DNA of 64,000 bases from Stigmatella erecta (GTDB taxonomy: Bacteria; Myxococcota; Myxococcia; Myxococcales; Myxococcaceae). This document shows positions 1 through 8,137 of the stretch, one piece after another. A model generated the notes under the pieces. The model was not told the origin of the DNA. It did not search any database and worked only from the letters and a program-made list of their open reading frames with translations. The stretch is from contig NZ_FOIJ01000004.1 of NCBI RefSeq assembly GCF_900111745.1, forward strand, positions 451,339 through 515,338, in the 5' to 3' direction. The stretch's first letter is position 1. Each line of letters opens with the position of its first letter. The translations under genes and the position numbers were made by a program.

Positions 1-891
1 GCATTCGCCCTGTACGCCTTCTGCCGGCGGCTGGACGACATGGTGGACGAGGGCGGCGCGGGCGTGGTGCCGGTGGACCTGAAGGCCCGGCTGGAGCGGG
101 CGCGGCAGCGCGTGGCGGAGGTGTACCTGCCCATGCCGGAGCTGGCGGCGCCCGGGCTGGAGTCCCCCGCGCAGCGGCTGATGAGCGCCCAGGAGCAGTG
201 CCCCTGGGACGAGGGCGAGTTCGCCGCCCTCAAGCACTGCATCCACCGCTTCCGGATTCCCGAGCAGCCCTTTCAGGATCTCATCTCCGGCATGGAGATG
301 GACCTGACGAAGAGCCGCTACGCCACCTTCGAGGAGCTGGACCTGTACTGCTACCGCGTCGCCGGCGTGGTGGGGCTGATGCTCACCCCGGTGCTGGGGT
401 GCATCGACGAGCGCGCCGCGGCCCACGCGGCGGACCTGGGCCGGGGCATGCAGCTCACCAACATTCTGCGCGACGTGCGCGAGGACCTGGAGCGCGGACG
501 GGTGTATTTGCCCAGCTCGGAGCTGGCCTCCTTCGGGCTGTCCGAGGCGGACCTGTGGGCGGGCAAGACGGATGCGCGGTGGCGCGACTTCATGCGCTTT
601 CAGGTTCACCGGGCGCGCGGCTACTACGCGAGCGCGGCCGCCGGGATTCCCTACCTCACGGGCCTGGGCAGCCGCCGCATGGTGCGGCTGATGGGCGGCA
701 TCTACGGGGACATCCTGCGCGTCATCGAGGAGCGGGACTACGACGTGTTCAGCGGGCGCGCGTACGTGCCGGGCCGCCGCAAGCTGGCGCTGGCGCTGGC
801 GGCCTTCTCCCGGCCGGCGACGGTCCTGCCCTCACCGTTACCGGTGGGGGAGGCGCCCGCGCCGCTGCTTCCCACGAGGAGCCAGGGATGA
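1..891 (+). CDS. crtB: Phytoene synthase, 5' end outside the window
   Basis: This enzyme condenses two geranylgeranyl-PP into phytoene, the first committed carotenoid step. The reading frame is open from base 1, so the start lies upstream. Both Asp-rich prenyl-PP/Mg motifs of the squalene/phytoene synthase family are visible: YAFCRRLDDMVD near the left edge and DVREDLERG at about residue 158 counted from base 1. QLTNILRDV just before the second motif is also typical. The C-terminal roughly 30 residues are Pro/Ala-rich and look poorly conserved. The stop overlaps the next gene by 4 bases (ATGA at 888-891), so it is translationally coupled in the carotenoid operon. Confidence 0.95.
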   Translation, partial: AFALYAFCRRLDDMVDEGGAGVVPVDLKARLERARQRVAEVYLPMPELAAPGLESPAQRLMSAQEQCPWDEGEFAALKHCIHRFRIPEQPFQDLISGMEMDLTKSRYATFEELDLYCYRVAGVVGLMLTPVLGCIDERAAAHAADLGRGMQLTNILRDVREDLERGRVYLPSSELASFGLSEADLWAGKTDARWRDFMRFQVHRARGYYASAAAGIPYLTGLGSRRMVRLMGGIYGDILRVIEERDYDVFSGRAYVPGRRKLALALAAFSRPATVLPSPLPVGEAPAPLLPTRSQG

Positions 892-2213
892 GTGACGACG
901 CCGTGAAGCCGCTGGGAATTGCCCGCACCTCGCGCCTGTCGGGCTTCTACCGCGAGCCGATGGAGCGGCGCCGGTCCCGGCTGGTGGAGGCGCGCTGGCT
1001 GACGGCCCTGGAGGCCCGGGAGCTCGAGGGGCTGGGGGGCTTCGACGAGGCGTGCGCGGACGCGATGGTGGAGAACGTCATCGGCCTGCATGGCCTGCCG
1101 CTGGGCGTGGCGCTCAACTTCGTGGTGGATGGCCAGGCGCGGCTGGTGCCCATGGTGGTGGAGGAGCCCTCCATCATCGCCGCGGCGAGCTACGCGGCCC
1201 GGCTGTGCGCCGAAGGGGGCGGCTTCACCGTGTCCGCGGACGCGCCCATCACCACCGCCCAGGTGCAGCTGCTGGAGGTGCCCCGCCTGGAGGCGGCCGT
1301 GGCCACGCTGCAGAAGGAGGCTCCCGGGCTGCTGGATCGCGCCAACGCGCTGATGCCCTCCATGTGCCAGCGCGGCGGCGGGGCGCGGGAGCTGGAGGTG
1401 CGCGTGCTGGATGCCACCACGCTGGTGGTGCACCTGCACGTGGACACGCGCGATGCGATGGGCGCCAACCTCGTCAACGGCCTGGCGGAGGCGCTGGCGC
1501 CCTGGCTGGGCGCGCTCACCGGGGCCCGGGTGGGGCTGAAGATCCTCACCAACCTGGCGGACCGGCGCAAGGTGCGCGTGTGCGCGCGCGTGCCGCTCGA
1601 GGCGCTGGCCTCGGAGGGCTTCACGGACGGGGCGCAGGTGCTGGAGGGCATCCTCGCGGCGCAGCGCTTCGCGGAGCTGGACGTGTACCGCGCCGTCACC
1701 CACAACAAGGGGGTGATGAACGGCGTGGACGCGGTGCTGGTGGCGTGCGGCAATGACTGGCGCGCGGTGGAAGCGGGCGCCCACGCCTACGCGGCGCGCT
1801 CGGGCCGCTACCAGCCGCTCACGGCCTGGTGGCGCGAGCCGGACGGGGCGCTGGGCGGCGCGCTGGAGATGCCGCTGGCCACCTCCACCGTGGGGGGCGC
1901 GGCCCGCACGCACGCGGGCGTGCGCCGGGCGCTGAAGCTCGCGGGGACCACCCGCGCGGTGGAGCTGGCGGGGCTGGCGGCCGCGGCGGGGCTGGCCACG
2001 AACCTGGCGGCGCTCAAGGCGCTGTCCACCGAGGGCATCCAGCGGGGCCACATGTCGCTGCACGCGCGGCGCGTGGCGGTGGAGGCCGGCGCGCGCGGCG
2101 AGCTGGTGGACATCGTCTCCGAGCGGCTGTCGCGCGAGCGCGTGTACCGGCCGGAGCGGGCGCGGGAGCTGCTCGATGGGGAGCTGGCGCCGCTCATGGG
2201 AGAGCCGGGATGA
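888..2213 (+). CDS. mvaA: Class II HMG-CoA reductase (mevalonate pathway)
   Basis: The 441-aa product should reduce HMG-CoA to mevalonate and so supply isoprenoid precursors. Family signatures are present in order: ENVIG near residue 62 (catalytic Glu), EEPSIIAAAS, DAMGANLVN (cofactor region), THNKGVMNG with the catalytic Lys at residue 274, GNDWRA with the catalytic Asp at residue 290, and GHMSLHAR at about 387-394 carrying the catalytic His. This signature set and the length fit the bacterial class II enzymes rather than the longer class I type. It overlaps crtB upstream and the desaturase downstream by 4 bases each, so it is an integral part of the carotenoid operon. As I recall the Myxococcus xanthus carB operon, crtB and crtD are adjacent there without such a gene. 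Confidence 0.93.
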   Translation: MSDDAVKPLGIARTSRLSGFYREPMERRRSRLVEARWLTALEARELEGLGGFDEACADAMVENVIGLHGLPLGVALNFVVDGQARLVPMVVEEPSIIAAASYAARLCAEGGGFTVSADAPITTAQVQLLEVPRLEAAVATLQKEAPGLLDRANALMPSMCQRGGGARELEVRVLDATTLVVHLHVDTRDAMGANLVNGLAEALAPWLGALTGARVGLKILTNLADRRKVRVCARVPLEALASEGFTDGAQVLEGILAAQRFAELDVYRAVTHNKGVMNGVDAVLVACGNDWRAVEAGAHAYAARSGRYQPLTAWWREPDGALGGALEMPLATSTVGGAARTHAGVRRALKLAGTTRAVELAGLAAAAGLATNLAALKALSTEGIQRGHMSLHARRVAVEAGARGELVDIVSERLSRERVYRPERARELLDGELAPLMGEPG

Positions 2214-3670
2214 GGCGCCGCGCCGCCGTGATGGGCGGAGGCATCGGGGGCCTGACGGCCGCCGGACTGCTGGCCCAGGAGGGCCACGCGGTGACGCTCT
2301 TCGAGCGCGGGCCCCGGCTGGGGGGCAAGGCCCAGGGCGTCACCCTGGACGGCATCCCCCTGGACACGGGCCCCACGCTGTTGACGCTGCCGGACCTGGT
2401 GCGGGGCACCTTCGAGGCGCTGGGGGCGTTGGACCTGCTGCCCCCCTTCCTGGAGCTGGATCCGCAGTGCGTGTACCGCTTCGGGGACGGGTGTGTCTTC
2501 ACGGCCTACAAGGACCTGGAGCGCATGGCGGACAGCGCCGGGGAGCTGCGGCCCAGCGAGCGGCACGGGGTGCTCTCCTTCTATAAGGACGCGGAGGCCA
2601 TCTACCAGGCGGCGGGGGAGCCCTACCTGGAGGCGCCCTACGAGGGGATGACGGGCTTCATGGCGCGCGTGGCGCGGCGGGGCCTGGGGGCGGTGCGGGC
2701 CGGGATGCGGCTGTCCACCCTGCACGAGCTGGCGGAGAAGCACTTCAAGACGGACCACCTGCAGCAGTTCGTGGGCCGGTTCGCCACGTACACGGGGGCC
2801 TCGCCGTATGAGGCGAGCGCGGCGTTCGCGCTCATCCCCCACATCGAGCGGGCCTACGGCACGCACCACGTGCGCGGGGGCATTGGCGCGCTGGTGGAGG
2901 CGCTGGGGCAGGCGGTGCGGCGGCTGGGGGTGGACATCCGGCTCAACGCCCCGGCGCGCTACGAGCGCGAGGCGAACGGCACCTGGCGGGTGGGGCCCGT
3001 GGGCGAGGCCGAGGTGTACGACGCCGTGGTGGTGAACGCGGACCCGCTGGCGCCCCTGCACCGCGAGGACGAGCCCCTGGCGCTCTCGGGGGCGGTGATG
3101 CTGCTGGAGGTGGCGGGCCACCCGGCGGTGCCCCACCACGCGGTGCTCTTCGGCCGGGACTACCGGCGCGAGTTCAGCGAGCTGTTCTCCGGGCGCCTGG
3201 CCACGGACCCCACGGTGTACGTGTGCAACCCGGGCGCCACGGATGCGTCGATGGCCCCCGCCGGGCGCATGGGGCTGTTCGTCATGGTGAACGCCCCCGC
3301 GCTGCCCACGGGGCGGGTGCAGGCCGAGGCGGCGGCGGAGGCGTGGACGGGCCATGCCGAGCGGGTGCGCCAGCAGATGTTCGAGAAGCTGTACGCGCAC
3401 TTCCCGGAGCTGAAGGGGCGCGTGCGGGTGCTGGGGCAGCGCACGCCGGTGGACTGGGCGGCGCAGGGGGCTCCCGGGGGCTCCATCTACGGCTTTCTGC
3501 CGCACGGGCGGTTTGGCCCGTTCCGCCGGCCGCGCATCCGCGGCGCATCGCCGGGCCTGTTCTTCGCGGGAGGGGGCACGCACCCGGGCGGCGGGGTGCC
3601 GCTCGTCATGCTGTCGGGGCGCTTCGCCGCGGAGCTGGCCTCGAAACACCTGAAAGGAGGGGACGCATGA
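2210..3670 (+). CDS. crtD: Carotenoid desaturase of the CrtI/CrtD family
   Basis: This is a 486-aa FAD-dependent phytoene-desaturase-family protein. The N-terminus has the dinucleotide-binding fold (VMGGGIGGLTAAGLLA, then an acidic residue in LFERG) followed by the family signature RLGGKAQG. The C-terminus has the flavin motif FFAGGGTHPGGGVPLVMLSGR. Position (after crtB, directly before crtC) matches orf4 of the M. xanthus carB operon, assigned to hydroxyneurosporene dehydrogenase (CrtD). I therefore prefer a 3,4-desaturase acting with CrtC over a phytoene desaturase, but the sequence alone does not separate CrtD from CrtI. It starts at ATGA overlapping the HMG-CoA reductase stop and ends in ATGA with crtC. 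Confidence 0.85.
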   Translation: MRRRAAVMGGGIGGLTAAGLLAQEGHAVTLFERGPRLGGKAQGVTLDGIPLDTGPTLLTLPDLVRGTFEALGALDLLPPFLELDPQCVYRFGDGCVFTAYKDLERMADSAGELRPSERHGVLSFYKDAEAIYQAAGEPYLEAPYEGMTGFMARVARRGLGAVRAGMRLSTLHELAEKHFKTDHLQQFVGRFATYTGASPYEASAAFALIPHIERAYGTHHVRGGIGALVEALGQAVRRLGVDIRLNAPARYEREANGTWRVGPVGEAEVYDAVVVNADPLAPLHREDEPLALSGAVMLLEVAGHPAVPHHAVLFGRDYRREFSELFSGRLATDPTVYVCNPGATDASMAPAGRMGLFVMVNAPALPTGRVQAEAAAEAWTGHAERVRQQMFEKLYAHFPELKGRVRVLGQRTPVDWAAQGAPGGSIYGFLPHGRFGPFRRPRIRGASPGLFFAGGGTHPGGGVPLVMLSGRFAAELASKHLKGGDA

Positions 3671-4590
3671 GTTCCTCGACCGCACTGCCTTCACTGCCCT
3701 CCGGACCGGGAACGTACCGCTGGTACTACGCGGACGTGACCGCGGGCGAGTACAGCGCCGTGTTCATCTTCATGGTGGGCTCGCTCTTCTCCCCCCGCTA
3801 CTCGGTGGCGGCGCGCCAGGGCGGGCTGCCCTGGGAGCATGCCGCGGTGAACTTCGCCCTGTACCGCCGGGGCGTGCGCCTGTGCTGGGTGCTCAGCGAG
3901 TACCCGGCGCTGACGCTGGAGTCCCCGTGGCACCTGCGCATTGGCCGCTCCACGCTCGCCTACGAGGGCAACCGGGTGCGCATGGAGGTGGACGAGCGCA
4001 CGGCGCCCTGGGGCCGCCCGGTGCGCGCGAACCTGACGCTGGAGCCGCTCACGCCGCTGGGCACGGAAGTCCAGCTGGTGCCGGACCTGCCGCACTGGTG
4101 GCAGCCCATGGCGCCGCGGGCGCATGCCCGGCTGGAGCTGGTGACCGAGGGGCTCGTGCTGGAGGGGATGGGCTACCACGACACCAACCACGGCGGGGAG
4201 CTGCTCGGCGAGCGGCTTCCCGGCTGGCGCTGGGCGCGCACGCACGGGGACCAGGAGACGGTGGTGGACTACGTGCTGCCCGGCGGCATCACCCCCGTGC
4301 GGGTGAAGGCCGGCGAGCAGGGCGTTCAGTGCGAGCGCGAGGCGCAGGGGCTGGCGGTGCCGGCCATGGGGCGCACCGGCTGGGGGCTCCAGGTGCCCCG
4401 GCAGCTGCACGCGGGCGCCCGGGTGGTGGGGGATGCCCGGCTGCTGGAGTCCTCTCCTTTCTATGCGCGCGTGGAGGCGCGGCAGCGGGGGCTGGACACC
4501 CTGGGCGAGGTGGCGGACTTCCGGCGCTTCCACTCGCCCTACATCCGCTGGATGGCGCACTTCCGCACGCGCCTGGAGCGCGCGTCATGA
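3667..4590 (+). CDS. crtC: Hydroxyneurosporene synthase (carotenoid 1,2-hydratase) CrtC
   Basis: The 307-aa product resembles the CrtC/AttH-like lipocalin-type hydratases that add water across the terminal 1,2 double bond of acyclic carotenoids. Visible family features are the N-terminal RWYYADVTAGEYSAVFIFMVGS stretch (positions 3718-3783) and the central GYHDTNHG segment followed by GWRWARTHGD. The start is ATG at 3667, preceded by a strong AAAGGAGG ribosome binding site and overlapping the desaturase stop. Gene order desaturase-crtC-orf6-crtYc-crtYd is that of the M. xanthus light-induced carB operon. Its product probably provides the 1'-hydroxyl later glycosylated and acylated in myxobacterial carotenoid glucoside esters. 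Confidence 0.88.
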   Translation: MSSSTALPSLPSGPGTYRWYYADVTAGEYSAVFIFMVGSLFSPRYSVAARQGGLPWEHAAVNFALYRRGVRLCWVLSEYPALTLESPWHLRIGRSTLAYEGNRVRMEVDERTAPWGRPVRANLTLEPLTPLGTEVQLVPDLPHWWQPMAPRAHARLELVTEGLVLEGMGYHDTNHGGELLGERLPGWRWARTHGDQETVVDYVLPGGITPVRVKAGEQGVQCEREAQGLAVPAMGRTGWGLQVPRQLHAGARVVGDARLLESSPFYARVEARQRGLDTLGEVADFRRFHSPYIRWMAHFRTRLERAS

Positions 4591-5723
4591 GCGCCGCGGT
4601 GCTCGTGGGGCTGGCCTGGGCGGTGCTCGCCACGGGCTTCAGCGCGGTGGCGCTCTTGCGGCTCTTGCGCATGAAGCGGGGCCCGGGCGTGGCCACGCGG
4701 GCGCCGGTGCTGCTGCTGCGGCCGGTGGACGAGCCCACGCCCCGGGAGCTGGAGAACCTCGCCCGGCCGGTGGACTACGCGGGGCCGCTGGAGCAGGTGG
4801 TGGTGTCCCCGTACCGGCCCCGGCTGGCGCCGGGCGTGCGCTGGCTGCCGAGTGACCCCACCACGCCCAACCGCAAGGTGGGCCACCTGCTGTATGCCCT
4901 GGCGGTGCTGGAGGTGGGCGAGCGGGTGGTGGTGGCGGTGGACGCGGACGTGGCGGTGACGGGCGCGCTGGTGGAGGGGCTCGCGGGGCCGGTGGCCGCG
5001 GGCGCGGCGCTGAGCACGGCGGCCCCCACGCCGGTGGGGGTGCGCGGTGCGGTGGGCTGGGCCGTGGCGGGGCTCCTGCGCCACACCCACCACAGCTTCC
5101 GGGCCCTGCATGCGATGAGCGCCGGGGCCAAGGCGGTGTGTGGCAAGGCGCTGGGGCTGTCGCCGGTGGCGATCCAGGAGCTGCGCGGCCTGGCGGACCA
5201 CATTGGCGAGGACCTGGAGCTGTCGCGGCGGCTGCACGCGCGGGGACTGGACGTGGCGCTGGCGGAGGCGCCCGCGCTGGTGCCGATGGCGCCCCTCGTC
5301 TCCTGGCGCCCGGCCGTGGAGCGCTTCACCCGGTGGATGCAGGTGCTGGCCAGCCACCGGCCGGGGCTCTACCCGACGGTGCCGCTGCTCTTCACGCCCA
5401 CCCTGCCGCTCGCGGTGCTGAGCGGGGTGCTGGGCTCGGGCGTGCTGGTGGCGGCCACGGGCGTGCTGGTGGCGGTGCGCACGCTGCTGTCCTGGCGCCT
5501 GGCGGTGCTCACCGCGCCCCCGGAGGGGAATGCGGCAGAGGCCGCGCCGGGCGGCGCGTGGGTGGTGCTCGGCGCCTGGGTGCTGGGGGAAGCCTTGCTG
5601 CTGGTGGCGTTCATGCGCTCGCTGGGCCAGGCCCGGGTGACGTGGCGGGGCCGGACCTATGCGCTGCGGCGGGGGGGCCGGATGGCGCCGGTGTGGCCCG
5701 AGTTGAGCGGAGGGCAGGGATGA
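4587..5723 (+). CDS. Membrane glycosyltransferase, family 2/21 type (carB-operon orf6)
   Basis: The 378-aa protein starts with a transmembrane helix (residues 2-25) and ends with two or more hydrophobic segments (about 270-300 and 320-345). In between is a GT-A catalytic domain: PNRKVGHLLYAL, the metal-binding DAD of VVVAVDADVAV, the catalytic-base region GEDLELSRRLHARG, and RFTRW, which fits the (Q/R)xxRW motif of ceramide-glucosyltransferase/HpnI-like enzymes. I infer that it transfers sugar to the hydroxycarotenoid made by CrtC, because myxobacteria accumulate carotenoid glucoside esters and an acyltransferase lies three genes downstream. The acceptor is not shown by the sequence. Coupled by ATGA at both ends. 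Confidence 0.8.
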   Translation: MSAAVLVGLAWAVLATGFSAVALLRLLRMKRGPGVATRAPVLLLRPVDEPTPRELENLARPVDYAGPLEQVVVSPYRPRLAPGVRWLPSDPTTPNRKVGHLLYALAVLEVGERVVVAVDADVAVTGALVEGLAGPVAAGAALSTAAPTPVGVRGAVGWAVAGLLRHTHHSFRALHAMSAGAKAVCGKALGLSPVAIQELRGLADHIGEDLELSRRLHARGLDVALAEAPALVPMAPLVSWRPAVERFTRWMQVLASHRPGLYPTVPLLFTPTLPLAVLSGVLGSGVLVAATGVLVAVRTLLSWRLAVLTAPPEGNAAEAAPGGAWVVLGAWVLGEALLLVAFMRSLGQARVTWRGRTYALRRGGRMAPVWPELSGGQG

Positions 5724-6124
5724 CGTACGCACGGTTTCTGGGAGTGTTCGTGGTGCTGCCCATCCTCTTCCTGGTGGTGCGCTACCGGAAGACGTTCACG
5801 GCGCGGAGCCTGGCGCCGATGGGGTTGCTGCTCCTCGTCGTGTACGCGGCGACGTCGCCCTGGGACAACCTGGCGGTGAAGTGGGGCCTGTGGGGGTTCG
5901 ATCCCGAGCGCATCTGGGGCATCAAGCTGGGGTACCTGCCGCTGGAGGAGTACCTCTTCTTCGGCCTGCAGACGCTGCTGGTGGGGCTCTGGGCCCGGGC
6001 GCGGCTCATGCGCGTGCTGGCCGTTGAGGCGCGGCCGCGCGCGGCCCCGCCCTCCCGGGCGGAGGCGCCGGTGGCCTCCGCCAAGGCGGGCCCGGCCCTG
6101 CAGCCGCGCGAGGTGTCCCCATGA
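5720..6124 (+). CDS. crtYc: Lycopene beta-cyclase subunit CrtYc
   Basis: This 134-aa integral membrane protein has three predicted helices (about residues 5-20, 32-48 and 78-92) and the heterodimeric cyclase signature PLEEYLFF near residue 74, preceded by PWDNLAVKWGLWGFDPERIWGI. CrtYc and CrtYd act together to cyclise lycopene ends, giving one beta-ionone ring in myxobacterial carotenoids. Length and motif are typical of the bacterial split cyclase. The last 25 residues are Ala/Pro-rich and soluble. Start at ATGA overlaps orf6, and the stop overlaps crtYd. Confidence 0.93.
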   Translation: MTYARFLGVFVVLPILFLVVRYRKTFTARSLAPMGLLLLVVYAATSPWDNLAVKWGLWGFDPERIWGIKLGYLPLEEYLFFGLQTLLVGLWARARLMRVLAVEARPRAAPPSRAEAPVASAKAGPALQPREVSP

Positions 6125-6477
6125 GCGGGCTGATGGAGGGCCGCTGGGCGTACCTCATCCACCTGCTGGGCTGGGGGCTGCCGGTCATCCTGATGCAGCT
6201 CGGGGTGCTGTTCTTCCACTACCGGGAGCGCTCCTGGGCGGTGCTGCGGGCGGTGCTGCCCCCGGCGCTCATCATCGGCGTGTACCTGTCGGTGGCGGAC
6301 CACCTGGCCATCTCCGCGGGCATCTGGAACTTCGGCGAGGGCAAGCACCTTGGCGTGTACGTGGGCATGGTGCCCCTGGAAGAGGTGCTCTTCTTCCTGA
6401 TGACCAGCGTGCTGGTCTCCCTGGGGCTGTCCCTGTTCACGGCGCTGGTGAACCGGCGGGAGGCCCGGGTGTCTTGA
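6121..6477 (+). CDS. crtYd: Lycopene beta-cyclase subunit CrtYd
   Basis: This 118-aa partner subunit of CrtYc has three hydrophobic helices and its own copy of the PLEE motif (VPLEEVLFFLMT, about residues 82-93), together with the ISAGIWNFGEGKHLGVYVG segment. The two-subunit arrangement is the same as in M. xanthus and actinobacteria. The start overlaps the crtYc stop (ATGA), and its stop overlaps a TTG start of the next gene (TTGA at 6474-6477), so the coupling chain continues. Confidence 0.93.
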   Translation: MSGLMEGRWAYLIHLLGWGLPVILMQLGVLFFHYRERSWAVLRAVLPPALIIGVYLSVADHLAISAGIWNFGEGKHLGVYVGMVPLEEVLFFLMTSVLVSLGLSLFTALVNRREARVS

Positions 6478-7151
6478 TCCACGCGCGGAAGGGAGGGCCA
6501 TTCGGCTGGGCGCTGGACCGCTACGTGGGCTGGAAGTTCCGGTCCATGTTCCGGGGCCTGTGGGTGCGCGGCACGTTGCCCTCGGGGCCCGGGGCGCGCC
6601 TCGTCTACATGAACCACTCGAACTGGTGGGATGGCTTCGTGCTCCACCAGCTCGGGCAGGTGGCCGGGTGGGACGCGTACTGCCTGATGGAGGAGAAGAA
6701 CCTGCGGCGCTACCGCTTCCTGGCGCGCATCGGGGCCTTCAGCATCCGTCCGGGCGAGGCCGCCTCCGCGATGGAGTCCCTGCGCTACGCGCGCGAGCTG
6801 ATGCGCAGGCCCCGGGCCGCCGTCGGCGTCTTCCCGGAAGGGGAGCACCGGCCCTTCGGCGTGCTGCCGCTGCGGCTCGAGCGGGGCGTGGAGCTGCTGG
6901 CGCGGGCGGGCCGGGTGGAGTGCCTGCCGGTGGCGTTCCGCTATGCCTTCTTCGAGCACGAGCGGCCCGAGGTGCTGGTGGAGGTGGGCGCCCCGCACGG
7001 CCCCGGCCCCCTGCCGCTGTTCCAGTCCTCGCTGGAGGCGGTGGTGCGGCGGGTGGCCTCGGCGGCGAGCCCCGAGGGCTTCACCCGGAAGGTGTCGGGG
7101 GGCAGCGGGGTGGCGGAGCGGTGGGACGCGCTGCGGAGACTGCGGGCATGA
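6474..7151 (+). CDS. PlsC-type acyltransferase (carB-operon orf9)
   Basis: The 225-aa product has the lysophospholipid-acyltransferase signature: NHSNWWDGF (HX4D catalytic block, about residues 43-51) and FPEGEHRP. I chose the TTG at 6474 because it overlaps the crtYd stop in the same 4-base way as all other junctions of the operon, and no ATG occurs before the catalytic block that would fit better. In context it may esterify the sugar of carotenoid glucosides with a fatty acid, which is inference. A general phospholipid acyltransferase role cannot be excluded. The stop overlaps carA (ATGA at 7148-7151). Confidence 0.85.
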   Translation: MIHARKGGPFGWALDRYVGWKFRSMFRGLWVRGTLPSGPGARLVYMNHSNWWDGFVLHQLGQVAGWDAYCLMEEKNLRRYRFLARIGAFSIRPGEAASAMESLRYARELMRRPRAAVGVFPEGEHRPFGVLPLRLERGVELLARAGRVECLPVAFRYAFFEHERPEVLVEVGAPHGPGPLPLFQSSLEAVVRRVASAASPEGFTRKVSGGSGVAERWDALRRLRA

Positions 7152-8011
7152 GCCTGCTGCGCATCCGCACCATCGCCCGGCTGACCGGCATCCGCGAGGC
7201 CACGCTGCGCGCGTGGGAGCGGCGCTACGGCTTTCCGCGCCCGCACCGCAGCGAGAACAACTACCGCGCCTACACGCGCGAGGAGGTGGAGAACATCCGC
7301 CGGGTGGCGAAGTTCATCGATGAGGGGCTCTCGGTGAGCGAGGCCATCTCCCAGGTGAAGGCGCTGCCCGTGCGGGAGCTGCCCCTGGAGGGGACGCTCT
7401 CGGAGCGCTTCTGGGCCGCGGTGAAGCGCATGGACACGGACGAGGCGCTGCGCGTGCTGGACGAGGGCCAGGCCGCCATGGACGTGGACACGTACTGCGA
7501 GGGCATGCTCCTGCCCCTGCTCCGGGAGATGGGGGAGCGGGTGGACATCGCCCGGGAGCACCTGGCCTCGGCGTTGATCCGCCAGCGGCTGAGCGCGCTC
7601 CTCGCCGCGGAGGGCGCGCGCCAGGAGGGCCCCCGGGCGGTGCTCGCGTGCCCCACGGGGGACCACCACGAGGGAGGGCTGCTGGCGCTGGGGTTGTTCC
7701 TCAAGCGCCGGGGCTGGCGGGTGACGGTGCTGGGCGCGGACACGCCCGCCGAGGCGCTGCGCAGCGCGTGCGCGCAGGTGGCCCCGGACCTGGTGGCGCT
7801 GTCCTTCGTGCGCCGCCGGGAGCCGGAGGAGATGGTGGAAGTGCTGCGCGAGGCGGTGCAGGCCTGTGCCCCCGTGCTGGTGGTGGTGGGCGGGCCGGGG
7901 GCGCGCGAGCACCTCAAGGCCATCTTCTCCTGTGGGGCGCAGTACGCCGAGACGGCCAGCGAACTGATGGCGCTGTGGCAGCAGGCCCGGGGAGCGCCCA
8001 ACGGCACCTGA
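7148..8011 (+). CDS. carA: CarA-type MerR/B12-domain repressor of carotenogenesis
   Basis: The 287-aa protein has an N-terminal MerR winged helix (residues 4-73, LRAWERRYGFPRPHR recognition region) and a C-terminal cobalamin-binding domain with D172-x-H174-x-x-G177 and a GGP loop at about 248-250. In M. xanthus, CarA represses the carB promoter in the dark and is removed by the antirepressor CarS. B12 is not required for that. Consistent with this, the upper-axial Trp-His pair needed for adenosylcobalamin photochemistry is absent here: the loop before E137-H138 is shortened to MGERVDIAREH. carS itself is not in the window. Last gene of the tightly overlapping block, 126 bp before carH. Confidence 0.92.
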   Translation: MSLLRIRTIARLTGIREATLRAWERRYGFPRPHRSENNYRAYTREEVENIRRVAKFIDEGLSVSEAISQVKALPVRELPLEGTLSERFWAAVKRMDTDEALRVLDEGQAAMDVDTYCEGMLLPLLREMGERVDIAREHLASALIRQRLSALLAAEGARQEGPRAVLACPTGDHHEGGLLALGLFLKRRGWRVTVLGADTPAEALRSACAQVAPDLVALSFVRRREPEEMVEVLREAVQACAPVLVVVGGPGAREHLKAIFSCGAQYAETASELMALWQQARGAPNGT

Positions 8012-8033
8012 GCGGATGGCGGCGCCTGAGCCC

Positions 8034-8047
8034 CCGGGCATGCCCGG
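8034..8047. other. Perfect 14-bp palindrome between carA and carH
   Basis: CCGGGCATGCCCGG is self-complementary and lies in the 126-bp gap between the two paralogous repressors. It could be a protein-binding site or a short intercistronic stem. There is no T-tract to make it a terminator. In a GC-rich genome such a palindrome may also be chance. Confidence 0.3.
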
Positions 8048-8137
8048 TTGCGTTGCGCCGGATCCGCCGGTAAGCCGAGGGCCTCCCGTCCGTGGACTCG
8101 CGGCGCGAGGGACTTGAACCGGAAACCTCCTGCCCGC

